Positions 21,240 through 30,570 of a stretch of 30,772 nt of DNA are shown here, piece by piece (within the stretch, counting starts at the first letter, position 1; each line of letters begins with the position of its first letter). Below the pieces are notes generated by a model. The model worked only from the letters and a program-made list of their open reading frames with translations, made no database searches and was not told the DNA's origin. The position numbers and the translations under genes were made by a program. This DNA comes from JABCPE02 sp963530295 (GTDB taxonomy: Bacteria > Bacteroidota > Bacteroidia > Flavobacteriales > Weeksellaceae). Where the stretch lies: positions 1-30,772 of the forward strand of contig CAUSCF010000021.1 in NCBI GenBank assembly GCA_963530295.1, read 5' to 3'.

Positions 21240-21716
21240 ATGAGAAAGACAAAAGCAAAAAAAAGACCGTTGTTACCAGATCCTAAATTTAATGATCAAT
21301 TGGTAACAAGATTTGTGAATAACTTGATGATAGATGGTAAGAAGTCTATCGCATTTAGAATTTTCTATGATGCACTAGATATCGTAGAAACTAAAAAAGA
21401 AGATCAGGAAAAAACTTCTCTTGAAGTATGGAAAGATGCGCTTACTAATGTAATGCCGCATGTAGAAGTAAGATCAAGAAGAGTAGGAGGTGCTAACTTC
21501 CAAATTCCTATGCCGATCAGAGCTGATAGAAAAATTTCTATGGCTATGAAATGGTTGATCAAATATGCTTCTTTGAGAAACGATAAATCTATGGCACAAA
21601 AATTAGCTGCTGAGATTATCGCTGCTTCTAAAGAAGAAGGAGCCGCTGTTAAGAAAAAGACAGATACTCACAAAATGGCAGAAGCAAACAAAGCATTCTC
21701 ACACTTTAAATTCTAA
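21240..21716 (+). CDS. rpsG: 30S ribosomal protein S7
   Basis: S7 (158 residues) nucleates assembly of the 30S head. MRKTKAKKRPLLPDPKF, LVTRFVNNLMIDGKKSIAFR, the VEVRSRRVGGANFQIPMPI beta-hairpin and the HKMAEANKAFSHFKF C terminus are all present. It sits between rpsL and fusA (6 nt). S7 is a translational repressor of its operon in E. coli; whether that applies here cannot be seen. Confidence 0.98.
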   Translation: MRKTKAKKRPLLPDPKFNDQLVTRFVNNLMIDGKKSIAFRIFYDALDIVETKKEDQEKTSLEVWKDALTNVMPHVEVRSRRVGGANFQIPMPIRADRKISMAMKWLIKYASLRNDKSMAQKLAAEIIAASKEEGAAVKKKTDTHKMAEANKAFSHFKF

Positions 21717-21722
21717 TCTGAA

Positions 21723-23840
21723 ATGGGAAGAGATCTTAGATATACAAGAAATATTGGTATTGCTGCACACATCGATGCAGGGAAAACTACCACTACAGAG
21801 AGAATTTTATTTTACACTGGTAAAACTCATAAGTTGGGTGAAACTCACCAAGGTACATCTCAGATGGACTGGATGGAGCAAGAAGCTGAAAGAGGGATTA
21901 CAATTACATCTGCAGCTACTACTTGTAACTGGAATTTCCCAACTGATCAAGGAAAAGTTTTGCCAGAAACTAAAGGATACCACTTTAACATCATCGATAC
22001 CCCTGGACACGTTGACTTTACTGTAGAGGTAAACCGTTCTTTGAGAGTATTGGATGGGTTAGTGTTCTTGTTCTCAGCAGTTGACGGAGTAGAGCCACAG
22101 TCAGAAACTAACTGGAGATTGGCTGACAACTACAAAGTTGCGAGAATGGGATTCGTAAACAAAATGGACAGACAAGGAGCTGATTTCTTGGCGGTTTGCC
22201 GTCAGGTAAAAGAAATGCTGGGTTCTAACGCTGTTCCTATTGTATTACCAATCGGTGCTGAGGAAGACTTCAAAGGAGTGGTAGACCTTATCAAGAACAG
22301 AGCTATTGTTTGGCACGAAGATACTCAAGGTATGACATTTGATGTGGTTCCAATTCCTGAAGATATGAAAGCTGATGTATTGGAATACAGACAAAACCTT
22401 GTGGAAAATGTGGCAGAATATGATGAGTCTTTATTAGAGAAATTCTTTGAAGATCCAGATTCTATCACAGAAGAAGAAATCAATGAAGCTTTGAGAAAAG
22501 CTACTATCGATTTGTCTATTATTCCAATGACTTGTGGTTCTTCATTTAAGAACAAAGGAGTTCAGTTTATGTTGGATGCTGTATGTAAATACCTTCCATC
22601 TCCACTAGATAAAGATGATATCAAAGGAACTGACCCTAAAACTGATGCTGAAATCACAAGAAAACCAGATGTAAATGAGCCGTTTGCTGCATTAGCATTT
22701 AAGATTGCTACTGACCCTTATGTAGGTAGATTGGCATTCTTTAGAGCTTATTCTGGTAAATTGGATGCAGGTTCTTATGTATTGAACACAAGATCTGATT
22801 CTAAAGAAAGAATCTCAAGAATCTATCAGATGCACGCGAATAAGCAAAATCCTGTAGAATATATCGAAGCAGGAGATATCGGTGCAGCTGTAGGATTTAA
22901 AGATATCAAAACTGGGGATACACTTTGTGATGAAAAGAACCCTATCGTTCTTGAATCTATGATTTTCCCAGATCCAGTAATTGGTATCGCTGTTGAACCT
23001 AAAACTAAAGCCGACCAAGATAAAATGGGTAATGCTTTAGCGAAGTTGGCAGAAGAGGATCCTACTTTCCAAGTGAAAACAGATGAAGCATCTGGACAAA
23101 CTATCATCTCAGGAATGGGAGAGCTTCACTTGGATATCATCGTAGACCGTTTAAGAAGAGAGTTCAAGGTAGAAGTAAACCAAGGACAGCCGCAGGTAGA
23201 GTACAAAGAATCTCTTACAGCTACAGCTAACCACAGAGAAGTTTACAAAAAACAAACTGGGGGTAGAGGTAAATTCGCGGATATCATCTTCGAAATTGGT
23301 CCTGCTGATGAAGGAAAAACAGGTCTTGAATTTATCAACGAAATTAAAGGTGGTAACATTCCAAAAGAATTTATCCCTTCTGTTGAAAAAGGATTCAAAG
23401 AAGCTATGAAAAATGGTCCTTTGGCTGGATTCGAGATTGAAGGAATTAAAGTTACACTAAAAGATGGTTCTTTCCACCCAGTGGACTCTGACCAACTTTC
23501 ATTCGAATTGGCTGCTAAACTTGGATTTAGAGAAGCTGGTAAAGCTGCTAAACCAGTAATCATGGAGCCTATCATGAAATTGGAGGTTGTTACTCCAGAA
23601 GAATACATGGGGGATATCGTAGGTGACCTTAACAGAAGAAGAGGTACAGTAAATGGTATGGATGATAGAAATAATGCTAAAGTTATCAAAGCATTTGTTC
23701 CATTAGCAGAAATGTTTGGATATGTAACAGCTCTTAGAACATTATCTTCTGGTAGAGCAACATCTTCTATGGAGTTTGAAAAATATGAACCAGCTCCACA
23801 GAATGTGGCTGAAGAAGTAATAGCTAAAGCAAGAGGTTAA
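21723..23840 (+). CDS. fusA: Elongation factor G
   Basis: EF-G (705 residues) is the GTPase that drives ribosome translocation. GTP-binding motifs are AHIDAGKTT (15-23), RGITI (57-61), DTPGH (92-96) and NKMD (146-149). Domains II to V follow, with GMGELHLDIIVDRL marking domain III and EPIMKLEVVTPEEYMGDIVG the start of domain V. The length is normal. It is separated by 6 nt from rpsG and 17 nt from rpsJ; tuf is absent from this operon. No second fusA paralogue is in the window. Confidence 0.98.
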   Translation: MGRDLRYTRNIGIAAHIDAGKTTTTERILFYTGKTHKLGETHQGTSQMDWMEQEAERGITITSAATTCNWNFPTDQGKVLPETKGYHFNIIDTPGHVDFTVEVNRSLRVLDGLVFLFSAVDGVEPQSETNWRLADNYKVARMGFVNKMDRQGADFLAVCRQVKEMLGSNAVPIVLPIGAEEDFKGVVDLIKNRAIVWHEDTQGMTFDVVPIPEDMKADVLEYRQNLVENVAEYDESLLEKFFEDPDSITEEEINEALRKATIDLSIIPMTCGSSFKNKGVQFMLDAVCKYLPSPLDKDDIKGTDPKTDAEITRKPDVNEPFAALAFKIATDPYVGRLAFFRAYSGKLDAGSYVLNTRSDSKERISRIYQMHANKQNPVEYIEAGDIGAAVGFKDIKTGDTLCDEKNPIVLESMIFPDPVIGIAVEPKTKADQDKMGNALAKLAEEDPTFQVKTDEASGQTIISGMGELHLDIIVDRLRREFKVEVNQGQPQVEYKESLTATANHREVYKKQTGGRGKFADIIFEIGPADEGKTGLEFINEIKGGNIPKEFIPSVEKGFKEAMKNGPLAGFEIEGIKVTLKDGSFHPVDSDQLSFELAAKLGFREAGKAAKPVIMEPIMKLEVVTPEEYMGDIVGDLNRRRGTVNGMDDRNNAKVIKAFVPLAEMFGYVTALRTLSSGRATSSMEFEKYEPAPQNVAEEVIAKARG

Positions 23841-23857
23841 TTAAAATTTAGATTAAA

Positions 23858-24163
23858 ATGTCACAAAGAATCAGAATAAAATTAAAATCTTACGATTACA
23901 ATTTAGTAGATAAATCTGCTGAGAAAATCGTAAAAACAGTAAAATCTACAGGTGCTGTAGTAAATGGGCCAATCCCATTACCTACTCACAAGAGAATCTT
24001 TACTGTGCTTAGATCTCCGCATGTTAATAAAAAAGCAAGAGAACAATTCCAGCTTTCTGCACACAAGAGATTGATGGATATCTACTCTTCTTCTTCTAAG
24101 ACTGTAGATGCTCTTATGAAGTTAGAATTACCAAGCGGTGTAGATGTAGAAATCAAAGTTTGA
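23858..24163 (+). CDS. rpsJ: 30S ribosomal protein S10
   Basis: S10 (101 residues) is a 30S head protein and also the NusE partner in antitermination. SQRIRIKLKSYDYNLVDKSA, GPIPLPTHKRIFTVLRSPHV and the ALMKLELPSGVDVEIKV C terminus are diagnostic. Here it follows fusA, with a terminator at 24197, and does not head an S10-type operon with rplC; fusA-rpsJ adjacency is usual in Flavobacteriia. Confidence 0.98.
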   Translation: MSQRIRIKLKSYDYNLVDKSAEKIVKTVKSTGAVVNGPIPLPTHKRIFTVLRSPHVNKKAREQFQLSAHKRLMDIYSSSSKTVDALMKLELPSGVDVEIKV

Positions 24164-24196
24164 TAAAACAATGTATTTATACATTTTGCTATGATA

Positions 24197-24235
24197 AAAA
24201 TCCTTTCCTAAGAAATTGGGAAAGGGTTTTCTTTA
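24197..24235 (+). terminator. Terminator of the rpsL operon
   Basis: AAAATCCTTTCC (24197-24208) pairs with GGAAAGGGTTTT (24219-24230), with one T-G pair, around a 10-nt loop, and a T-rich stretch follows. Confidence 0.8.
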
Positions 24236-24242
24236 TTTGAAA

Positions 24243-24250
24243 TACTTTTG
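24243..24250 (+). promoter_or_regulatory. -7 box for AI-2E permease gene
   Basis: TACTTTTG is a perfect TAnnTTTG match 26 nt before the start codon. No TTTG lies 19-20 bp upstream, where the rpsL-operon terminator arm stands. Confidence 0.45.
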
Positions 24251-24275
24251 ATATTATTGCAGAATAAATTTTAGT

Positions 24276-25355
24276 ATGGGGAATCAAATTAGTAACAACA
24301 AAATCAGACAGATAATCCTGCTGGGGATGATTTTTGGATTTTTGTTTTTGATAGGATTTAATTTAAGTAATTTTTTGCCATCATTTCTAGGCGCTATTAC
24401 ACTTTATGTCATTTTTCGCGATTATTATTTTAAGCTTACGGAGGAGAGAAAATGGAAACCTTGGCTGGCGATTGGTTTCTTGATGTTGCTTTCCCTTTTG
24501 GTTATCATCGTTCCGATTTATTACATAGCGGAGACTTTGGTGGTAAAACTGGCGAATTCCCGCGACTATATAGAGGTTGGCATAGAGCATATCAATAAAA
24601 TCCATGAATATATAAAGAATAAAACGGGTTATGATATCATCCAATCCATTGATTTAAGGAAAGTAGGAGAGTGGGTGACTGTTTATACTTCATCTTTGTT
24701 GAATAAGACAGTGGATATCGTTACTACAGTCGTTACAGCCTATTTCATTTTGTATTTTATGCTAGTCAATTCTCGAGCGATGGAAAGGGCAATGGAAAGG
24801 GCTGTTCCACTGAAAAAATCTAATATTAATAAGATAGGAGAGCGTTTCCGAAAACTTATCATTGCCAATGTGGTGGGAATTCCTGTGGTGGCCATTGGGC
24901 AGGGGCTTACAGTTTTCATAGGGTATCTCATTTTTGGGGTTTCTAGTCCGTTTTTCCTATTTATTTTAACGGCTATGGCATCGCTTATTCCTATTGTAGG
25001 AGGTGCGATTGTCTATGTTCCAGTGTCACTTATGCTGCTGGCAAGCCAAAATCCAGTGGGAGCGGCGGGAGTTCTATTTTTCGGTTTTCTTTCTGCGGGA
25101 GTGGATAATATACTGAGATTCACATTTTTAAAGAGAATAGAAAACATTCACCCGCTTAATTCTGTATTTGGGATTATTTTAGGGTTGAAGGTTTTTGGTT
25201 TTATTGGGTTGATTTTTGGACCAATATTGATTTCCATTACTGTATTGCTGATTCAGGTTTATCATGATGAATTTTCTGAAAATGACAAAAAAGAGGAAAA
25301 CAGCACAGATGAAGCTGAAGAAATTTCTGAAAATGTGTCTTCGGAAAAGCCCTAA
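24276..25355 (+). CDS. AI-2E family transporter (permease)
   Basis: A 359-residue polytopic inner-membrane protein of the AI-2E transporter family (PF01594). About seven to eight hydrophobic segments are visible, the first at about 12-50 (LLGMIFGFLFLIGFNL). A soluble helical insertion at about 85-125 (VGIEHINKIHEYIKNKTGYD) follows, then the conserved block around VGIPVVAIGQGLTVFIGYLI, LTAMASLIPIVGGAIVYVPV and the HPLNSVFGIILGLKVFGFIG end. The C-terminal tail is acidic (SENDKKEENSTDEAEE). Family members export very different substrates, so no quorum-sensing role should be assumed. Monocistronic by context. Confidence 0.88.
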   Translation: MGNQISNNKIRQIILLGMIFGFLFLIGFNLSNFLPSFLGAITLYVIFRDYYFKLTEERKWKPWLAIGFLMLLSLLVIIVPIYYIAETLVVKLANSRDYIEVGIEHINKIHEYIKNKTGYDIIQSIDLRKVGEWVTVYTSSLLNKTVDIVTTVVTAYFILYFMLVNSRAMERAMERAVPLKKSNINKIGERFRKLIIANVVGIPVVAIGQGLTVFIGYLIFGVSSPFFLFILTAMASLIPIVGGAIVYVPVSLMLLASQNPVGAAGVLFFGFLSAGVDNILRFTFLKRIENIHPLNSVFGIILGLKVFGFIGLIFGPILISITVLLIQVYHDEFSENDKKEENSTDEAEEISENVSSEKP

Positions 25356-25433
25356 AATAGGAGTTTTTGAAAAATTAACATTTTAGGATGTAAAAATTTG
25401 ATGATTTGTTAATTTTAGTTAAAAAATTAACCG

Positions 25434-25441
25434 TAAATTTG
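25434..25441 (+). promoter_or_regulatory. -7 box for TonB-dependent receptor
   Basis: TAAATTTG lies 33 nt before the ATG at 25475. Because it is downstream of the in-frame ATG at 25406, it shows that the longer open frame is not the gene start. The -33 element is not clear. Confidence 0.5.
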
Positions 25442-25474
25442 CGACATTTAAAATTTAGAAAACCAAAAAATTTT

Positions 25475-27949
25475 ATGAAGACAAACTTTTTAAGGAGATC
25501 TGCGATAGCAGCATTGACTTTAACAACGGCAAGTTTTTATTTTGCACAAGAGGAAACCCAAGGTTCAGAAAAGAACATTGATGAAGTAGTTCTTGTGGGA
25601 GTAGCAGACATCGCTAAAGACAGAAAAACTCCAGTAGCTGTATCTACAATAAAAGAAGGAGCTATTGTAGAAAAGCTTGGAAACCAGGAATTCCCTGAGG
25701 TTTTGAACTCAACTCCTTCTGTATATGCTACAAAAGCGGGTGGTGGTTTTGGAGATTCGAAAATTAACATTAGAGGATTCCAAAATGAAAACATTGCCGT
25801 AATGGTAAATGGTATGCCAGTGAATGACATGGAAAATGGTAAAGTTTATTGGTCTAACTGGGCAGGACTATCAGATGTGACTTCTGCGATGCAGGTTCAA
25901 AGAGGGCTTGGAGCATCTAAATTAGCAATAGCATCTGTAGGAGGAACTATCAATATAATAACTAGAGCAGCGGATAAGAAACAGGGAGGCTTGGTATCGG
26001 TAGGAGTAGGGAATAATGGTTATCACAAAGCTCTATTTACATATAATACAGGTAAAGGAAAAACAGGATGGTCTACATCTTTCTTGTTAAGTAGAACAGC
26101 AGGAGCAATGTATGCAGATGGAACAGACTTTGAAGGGTATAACTACTATTTTGCTTTAGGGTTTCAGCCAAATAAGAAGCATGATTTCCAACTAACAATT
26201 ACAGGAGCTCCTCAATGGCATAACAAGAGACAGACTTCTATCACAATTACAGATTATTTAAAATACGGAAGAAGATATAACTCTGACTGGGGCTATCTTA
26301 CAGGAAATGATGGAGTATCTAGACAATATTCTATGGCGGTGAACTATTATCACAAACCTATTGCATCTTTGAACTGGGATTGGAATATCACAAAATCATC
26401 TAAATTGAGTACTGTTGCTTATGCTTCTTTTGGTAGAGGGGCAGGAACAGGAAATTTAGGAAATGTAAATGGTAGAGGAATTGATAGATTTAGAGATTCA
26501 GATACAGGATTATATTTGTTTGATAATATAGTAACAGCTAATAAGGCTTCAACTCCAGCTACAGGGCAATTGATAAGAAGAACCTCTGTAAACTCACATA
26601 ACTGGTTTGGTCTCCTAACTAATTTTCAACATGAAATCAATAAAAATTGGAAATTTAGCGTAGGTTTTGATGGGAGATATTATAAAGGATATCATTATCA
26701 ATTAGCATCGGATTTCTTAGGTGCTTCAGGGTATCGTGATAGTTCTGATAAAAATAATCCTGTAAGGACTATTACAAATTCTTATGAAGCAGTTCCAAGC
26801 TGGAATCCTTTTGCTAAAACGCAACCATTAAGTGATAGAATAGGGTTTAGTAATGAGGGGGAGGTTATATGGTATGGAGGATTTGGTCAGGTAGAATATA
26901 CTACAGATAAATTCTCAGCATTTGTACAAGGGTCTGTTTCTAACCAAGGTTTCCAAAGAATAGATGACTTTATTATAGATGGAGTTACACCATCTAAAAA
27001 AGGCCAAGTAATGAATACCAAAACAGGATTCCAAAATAAAATAGGATATAATGTGAAAGGAGGGGTAAATTACAATATCAATGAACATCATAATGTATTT
27101 GGAAATGTAGGATATTACAACAGACAACCTTTCTTTAATGCAATCTATAGAGGAAATGAAAATATAGCAACTACAGGAAATACGAACGAGAAAATTTTAG
27201 GTATAGAAGTAGGATATGGTGTGAAATATGGAGGGTTTAATGCTAATTTAAACTTGTATAGAACAACATGGGATGATAGATATCTCAGAACAGCATTATA
27301 TAAAGATGGGGCAGGAACTCGTTATTATGGAGAGGTTAATAATTTAGATGAAGTTCACCAAGGGATAGAGTTTGATGCATCTTATAAAATTAACAAGATT
27401 GTTACTGTAAATGGTATGTTCTCTATAGGAGATTGGTTCTATAAAGGGAATGCTCATGCAGAAATGTTTAAAGAAGATAATACTAAATATATCCCAGCAG
27501 GAAGAACAACAAATGAAGTAGATTTGCTTTTGGATAAAGTAAAAGTAGGAGATGCTGCTCAGCTTACAGCTTCTGCAGGAGTAACTGTAGAGCCTGTTTC
27601 TGGATTGAAATTGGATGTTAACTGGAGATATGTTGATAAGCTTTATGCTAATCTAGATGTTTATTCATTCAATGTAGAAGGTAGAAAAGCATTACAATTA
27701 CCAAGTTATAATTTGTTTGATTTAGGTCTTTCTTATAAGTTGAGGTTAAGAGATAATAAACATTCTTTTACTTTCAGAGGAAATGTTTATAACCTATTTG
27801 ACACTACTTATATCTCAGAATCTTACACAAGTGTATTTGCAGGAGATAGTGGTGCCACAGGTATTACTTATAAAGGAATAGACACAGGAAACAAAGTTTA
27901 TTTCGGATTTGGAAGAACTTGGGCTGCTAGTGTAGCATTCAACTTCTAG
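25475..27949 (+). CDS. TonB-dependent outer-membrane receptor
   Basis: An 824-residue outer-membrane beta-barrel that takes up a bulky substrate using TonB energy. Signal peptide: MKTNFLRRSAIAALTLTTAS, with cleavage after about residue 24. There is no N-terminal carboxypeptidase-like domain; the TonB-box-like segment IDEVVLVG (35-42) leads straight into the plug (about 45-165: PEVLNSTPSVYATKAGGGFG, INIRGFQNENIAVMVNG, GGTINIITR). The barrel fills the rest and ends in the outer-membrane signal VAFNF with terminal Phe. No SusD partner is adjacent, so a siderophore, cofactor or metal complex is more likely than glycan; substrate unknown. The first ATG of the open frame (25406) is upstream of the -7 box and rejected. 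Confidence 0.92.
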   Translation: MKTNFLRRSAIAALTLTTASFYFAQEETQGSEKNIDEVVLVGVADIAKDRKTPVAVSTIKEGAIVEKLGNQEFPEVLNSTPSVYATKAGGGFGDSKINIRGFQNENIAVMVNGMPVNDMENGKVYWSNWAGLSDVTSAMQVQRGLGASKLAIASVGGTINIITRAADKKQGGLVSVGVGNNGYHKALFTYNTGKGKTGWSTSFLLSRTAGAMYADGTDFEGYNYYFALGFQPNKKHDFQLTITGAPQWHNKRQTSITITDYLKYGRRYNSDWGYLTGNDGVSRQYSMAVNYYHKPIASLNWDWNITKSSKLSTVAYASFGRGAGTGNLGNVNGRGIDRFRDSDTGLYLFDNIVTANKASTPATGQLIRRTSVNSHNWFGLLTNFQHEINKNWKFSVGFDGRYYKGYHYQLASDFLGASGYRDSSDKNNPVRTITNSYEAVPSWNPFAKTQPLSDRIGFSNEGEVIWYGGFGQVEYTTDKFSAFVQGSVSNQGFQRIDDFIIDGVTPSKKGQVMNTKTGFQNKIGYNVKGGVNYNINEHHNVFGNVGYYNRQPFFNAIYRGNENIATTGNTNEKILGIEVGYGVKYGGFNANLNLYRTTWDDRYLRTALYKDGAGTRYYGEVNNLDEVHQGIEFDASYKINKIVTVNGMFSIGDWFYKGNAHAEMFKEDNTKYIPAGRTTNEVDLLLDKVKVGDAAQLTASAGVTVEPVSGLKLDVNWRYVDKLYANLDVYSFNVEGRKALQLPSYNLFDLGLSYKLRLRDNKHSFTFRGNVYNLFDTTYISESYTSVFAGDSGATGITYKGIDTGNKVYFGFGRTWAASVAFNF

Positions 27950-27975
27950 TAAAAAATCAAGAAGATAATAAATGG

Positions 27976-28005
27976 AAATCCTAACTTTTTAGTTAGGATT
28001 TTTTA
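27976..28005 (+). terminator. Terminator after the TonB receptor gene
   Basis: A perfect 10-bp stem AAATCCTAAC (27976-27985) / GTTAGGATTT (27992-28001) around TTTTTA is followed by a short T-run that merges into the next -7 box. Confidence 0.88.
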
Positions 28006-28011
28006 TATTTG
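28004..28011 (+). promoter_or_regulatory. -7 box for the membrane-protein/asd unit
   Basis: TATATTTG begins in the T-run of the preceding terminator and lies 21 nt before the start codon at 28033. The -33 position falls inside the terminator stem without a TTTG. Confidence 0.5.
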
Positions 28012-28032
28012 CGTTTCTTAATTTAGAATAAA

Positions 28033-28449
28033 ATGGAGGATTTATTTAATAGTGTATATAGTACTCATAAGGGAATTTCTTTTTCCACAGTGGTTGTTTT
28101 TGGAGCGTTTATTTTTCTAATATTACAGGTTCATCTTAGTTATAAAGGGAGAATATCAGATGTTTTGAGAAAAACAAGTTTTTTCTCGATGATATTGTTA
28201 TATATACAGGGGATATTGGGTGTTTTTTTAGGAATTTATTCACCAGAGTTCTCAGAGACTTCGGGATTTTCTTCGTATTTTAGGCTTTTTGAGTACGGAA
28301 TAATTATCCTGACCTGTGCAGGAATGATAACCTATGTATACATGTTTCTAAAAAACAATCAAATTTTAACCCTAAAAATGCTAATCATCGCACTGGTGGC
28401 GGCGTTACTTTTTGAGTATGCATATCCTTGGAGAATTATTTTTGGTTAA
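28033..28449 (+). CDS. Four-helix integral membrane protein, unknown function
   Basis: A 138-residue hydrophobic protein with four predicted membrane helices (about 17-37, 49-67, 85-106 and 112-133). The first loop contains HLSYKGRISDVLRKTSFFSM, and HKG near the N terminus (residues 12-14) may be a conserved face. I recognise it only as the kind of small conserved membrane protein common in Flavobacteriia; some resemble cytochrome-b-like or heme-A-synthase-like bundles, but no paired heme His are evident. It is 22 nt ahead of asd and probably shares its transcript. Confidence 0.7.
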   Translation: MEDLFNSVYSTHKGISFSTVVVFGAFIFLILQVHLSYKGRISDVLRKTSFFSMILLYIQGILGVFLGIYSPEFSETSGFSSYFRLFEYGIIILTCAGMITYVYMFLKNNQILTLKMLIIALVAALLFEYAYPWRIIFG

Positions 28450-28471
28450 TTAAAATTTTGAATTTACTCAT

Positions 28472-29461
28472 ATGAAAATTGCGGTAGTGGGTGCTACAGG
28501 AATGGTAGGACAAATTATGCTGAAAGTTTTGGAAGAAAGAAATTTCCCTGTGAAGGAAATTATCCCAGTGGCTTCGGAAAAATCTGTTGGAAAAAAAATT
28601 AGTTTTAAAGGCAAAGAATATTCGGTAGTGTCCATGCAGGATGCCATCGACATGAAGCCGGAGATAGCGCTGTTTTCGGCTGGTGGGGGAACTTCTCTGG
28701 ATTTTGCGCCGAAATTTGCGGAGGCAGGAACTACGGTAATTGATAATTCTTCGGCTTGGAGAATGGATATTACTAAAAAACTGGTCGTACCAGAGATAAA
28801 TGCCGATGTTCTGACCCAAGAAGATAAAATCATCGCAAATCCTAATTGCTCTACGATTCAGCTGGTAATGATTCTAAATCCGCTACATAAAAAATACGGA
28901 TTAAAAAGAGTGGTAGTCTCTACATATCAGTCAGTTACGGGAACAGGCAAGGCGGCAGTAGACCAGCTAAACCAAGAAATAAAAGGCGAAGAATGTGAGA
29001 AAGTTTATCCTTATCAGATTTTCAAGAATGCACTTCCGCATTGTGATGTTTTCGCAGATGATGACTACACAAAAGAAGAACTAAAACTAATGACCGAGCC
29101 TAAAAAGATTTTGGGAGACCGCAGTTTTGAAATCACAGCGACGGCAGTTCGTGTGCCTGTTCAGGGCGGACATTCGGAGAGTGTGAATATTGAGTTTAAT
29201 GAAGATTTTGATATTGAAGAAGTTAAGCAGATTCTTTTAAACACGCCAGGCGTTATCGTGGAGGATGATGTAGCTAATAAAAAATACCCTATGCCGTTCT
29301 ATTCCGAAGGCAAAGATGAGGTTTTTGTAGGGAGAATAAGAAGAGATAATTCCCAGCCAAAAACACTCAACTGCTGGATAGTGGCGGATAATCTAAGAAA
29401 AGGAGCAGCTACGAACGCTGTCCAAATCGCTGAATATTTGGTCAGAAATCAGTTGGTATAA
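28472..29461 (+). CDS. asd: Aspartate-semialdehyde dehydrogenase
   Basis: ASADH (329 residues) reduces aspartyl phosphate to aspartate semialdehyde with NADPH, the branch point to lysine/diaminopimelate, threonine and methionine. GATGMVG at 7-13 is the dinucleotide loop, SAGG at 69-72 and DNSSAWRM at 91-98 are conserved, the catalytic Cys is C126 in NPNCSTIQ, and the active-site His is H234 in QGGHSES. The short length and the ATAVRVPV-GGHSE region fit the Gram-positive-type/Bacteroidota subclass. It is probably co-transcribed with the preceding membrane protein gene. Confidence 0.96.
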   Translation: MKIAVVGATGMVGQIMLKVLEERNFPVKEIIPVASEKSVGKKISFKGKEYSVVSMQDAIDMKPEIALFSAGGGTSLDFAPKFAEAGTTVIDNSSAWRMDITKKLVVPEINADVLTQEDKIIANPNCSTIQLVMILNPLHKKYGLKRVVVSTYQSVTGTGKAAVDQLNQEIKGEECEKVYPYQIFKNALPHCDVFADDDYTKEELKLMTEPKKILGDRSFEITATAVRVPVQGGHSESVNIEFNEDFDIEEVKQILLNTPGVIVEDDVANKKYPMPFYSEGKDEVFVGRIRRDNSQPKTLNCWIVADNLRKGAATNAVQIAEYLVRNQLV

Positions 29462-29474
29462 TTTTGGTATCATA

Positions 29475-29491
29475 CCGTACACATAGTACGG
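29475..29491 (+). other. Small perfect hairpin between asd and the DUF4407 gene
   Basis: CCGTAC (29475-29480) and GTACGG (29486-29491) pair perfectly over ACATA, in the 33-nt gap. No T-run follows, so it is not a terminator; it ends 4 nt before the next ATG and could affect translation start or mRNA processing. Confidence 0.4.
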
Positions 29492-29494
29492 AAA

Positions 29495-30529
29495 ATGAAA
29501 ATAAACTTTATTCAGAAATTTTTGATGATTTGCTCTGGTGCGAATCTTCACATCTTAAAGAAAACTCCTTCCGAGTGGAATAAATATTCCGGCATTGGAG
29601 GGATTGTTTTATTCACAGGTTTTTTTGCGGGAATCTCCGCAGGGTACGCCACCTATACCATTTTTGATGATTTCCACGCAGCACTGGCGGCGGGATTCAT
29701 ATGGGGACTGATGATTTTTAATCTGGATAGATACATCGTGTCCTCTATCAAGAAAACGGTTTCTTGGAAAAACCAACTTCTGCTGACGCTTCCTCGTTTG
29801 GTTTTGGCGGTATTTTTGGGAATTGTTATTTCAAAGCCATTGGAATTAAAGATTTTTGAAAAAGAAATCAATAAACAGCTAAACACCATCATCCAAAGGA
29901 ATAAAACCGAACTTCAGGAACAGATGAACAGCAGAATTCTACAGCAGTCAGGGCCTTTTGCAAAAGAAAAAGAACAAATCCAAAACCAGATAGAAACTTA
30001 CCAAAAAGCCTATGATTCTGCAGTGGTGGATTTGGAAAGAGAGGTTTTGGGTAAAGAAACAGGACTTACGAGCGGTAAGGCTGGTTTTGGACCAAATGCA
30101 AAGCGAAAAACCGAAATACGCGACAACAAGAAAAAAGAGCTGGAAGCCTATCAAAAACAGATGGAACCACGGCTGAAATATCTGGATGAGGAAATCTCTA
30201 AAGTCTATACCAACCTACAAACAGAGCAGAAAAACAGCGAGGATTCGGAAAATAGGTTCAATGGTTTCGCGGCACGGCTTCAGGCACTGGATGAGTTAGG
30301 CACAAATCCTATTATGGCTGTGGCGGCGATGTTCATCATGGGACTTTTCATTTGTTTGGAGATTTCGCCTGTTTTGGTCAAATTGATTTCTACCGCAGGG
30401 CCTTACGATTACCTTTTAGAAAAAACCGAAACCGAAACCAAGCTTTATGCGAAAGAAAAAATAGAAAAAGGAACGATCTCCACGGATTTTAGAATAGAGA
30501 AATTCAAAAAAGATTTGGATAATTTGTAG
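29495..30529 (+). CDS. DUF4407 domain-containing membrane protein
   Basis: A 344-residue protein matching DUF4407 (PF14362). The N terminus FLMICSGANLHILKKTPSEW and the FNLDRYIVSSIKK segment (75-87) are typical. Membrane helices lie at about 31-52, 60-77, 96-114 and 273-297. Between the third and fourth is a long, charged, heptad-like region (about 120-270) rich in Gln/Glu/Lys, predicted coiled coil and probably periplasmic. The family's function is unknown. It follows asd by 33 nt and ends at a terminator shared with the convergent gene on the right. Confidence 0.88.
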   Translation: MKINFIQKFLMICSGANLHILKKTPSEWNKYSGIGGIVLFTGFFAGISAGYATYTIFDDFHAALAAGFIWGLMIFNLDRYIVSSIKKTVSWKNQLLLTLPRLVLAVFLGIVISKPLELKIFEKEINKQLNTIIQRNKTELQEQMNSRILQQSGPFAKEKEQIQNQIETYQKAYDSAVVDLEREVLGKETGLTSGKAGFGPNAKRKTEIRDNKKKELEAYQKQMEPRLKYLDEEISKVYTNLQTEQKNSEDSENRFNGFAARLQALDELGTNPIMAVAAMFIMGLFICLEISPVLVKLISTAGPYDYLLEKTETETKLYAKEKIEKGTISTDFRIEKFKKDLDNL

Positions 30530-30533
30530 AAAA

Positions 30534-30570
30534 AAATCAAGGCTTATTAAAATGAGCCTTGATTTATTTT
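30534..30570. terminator. Bidirectional terminator between convergent genes
   Basis: AAATCAAGGCTTATT (30534-30548) pairs with AATGAGCCTTGATTT (30551-30565), one T-G pair. T-rich sequence lies to the right on the + strand and six Ts follow on the - strand (A-run 30531-30536). The stop codon of the - strand gene lies in the right arm. Confidence 0.8.
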
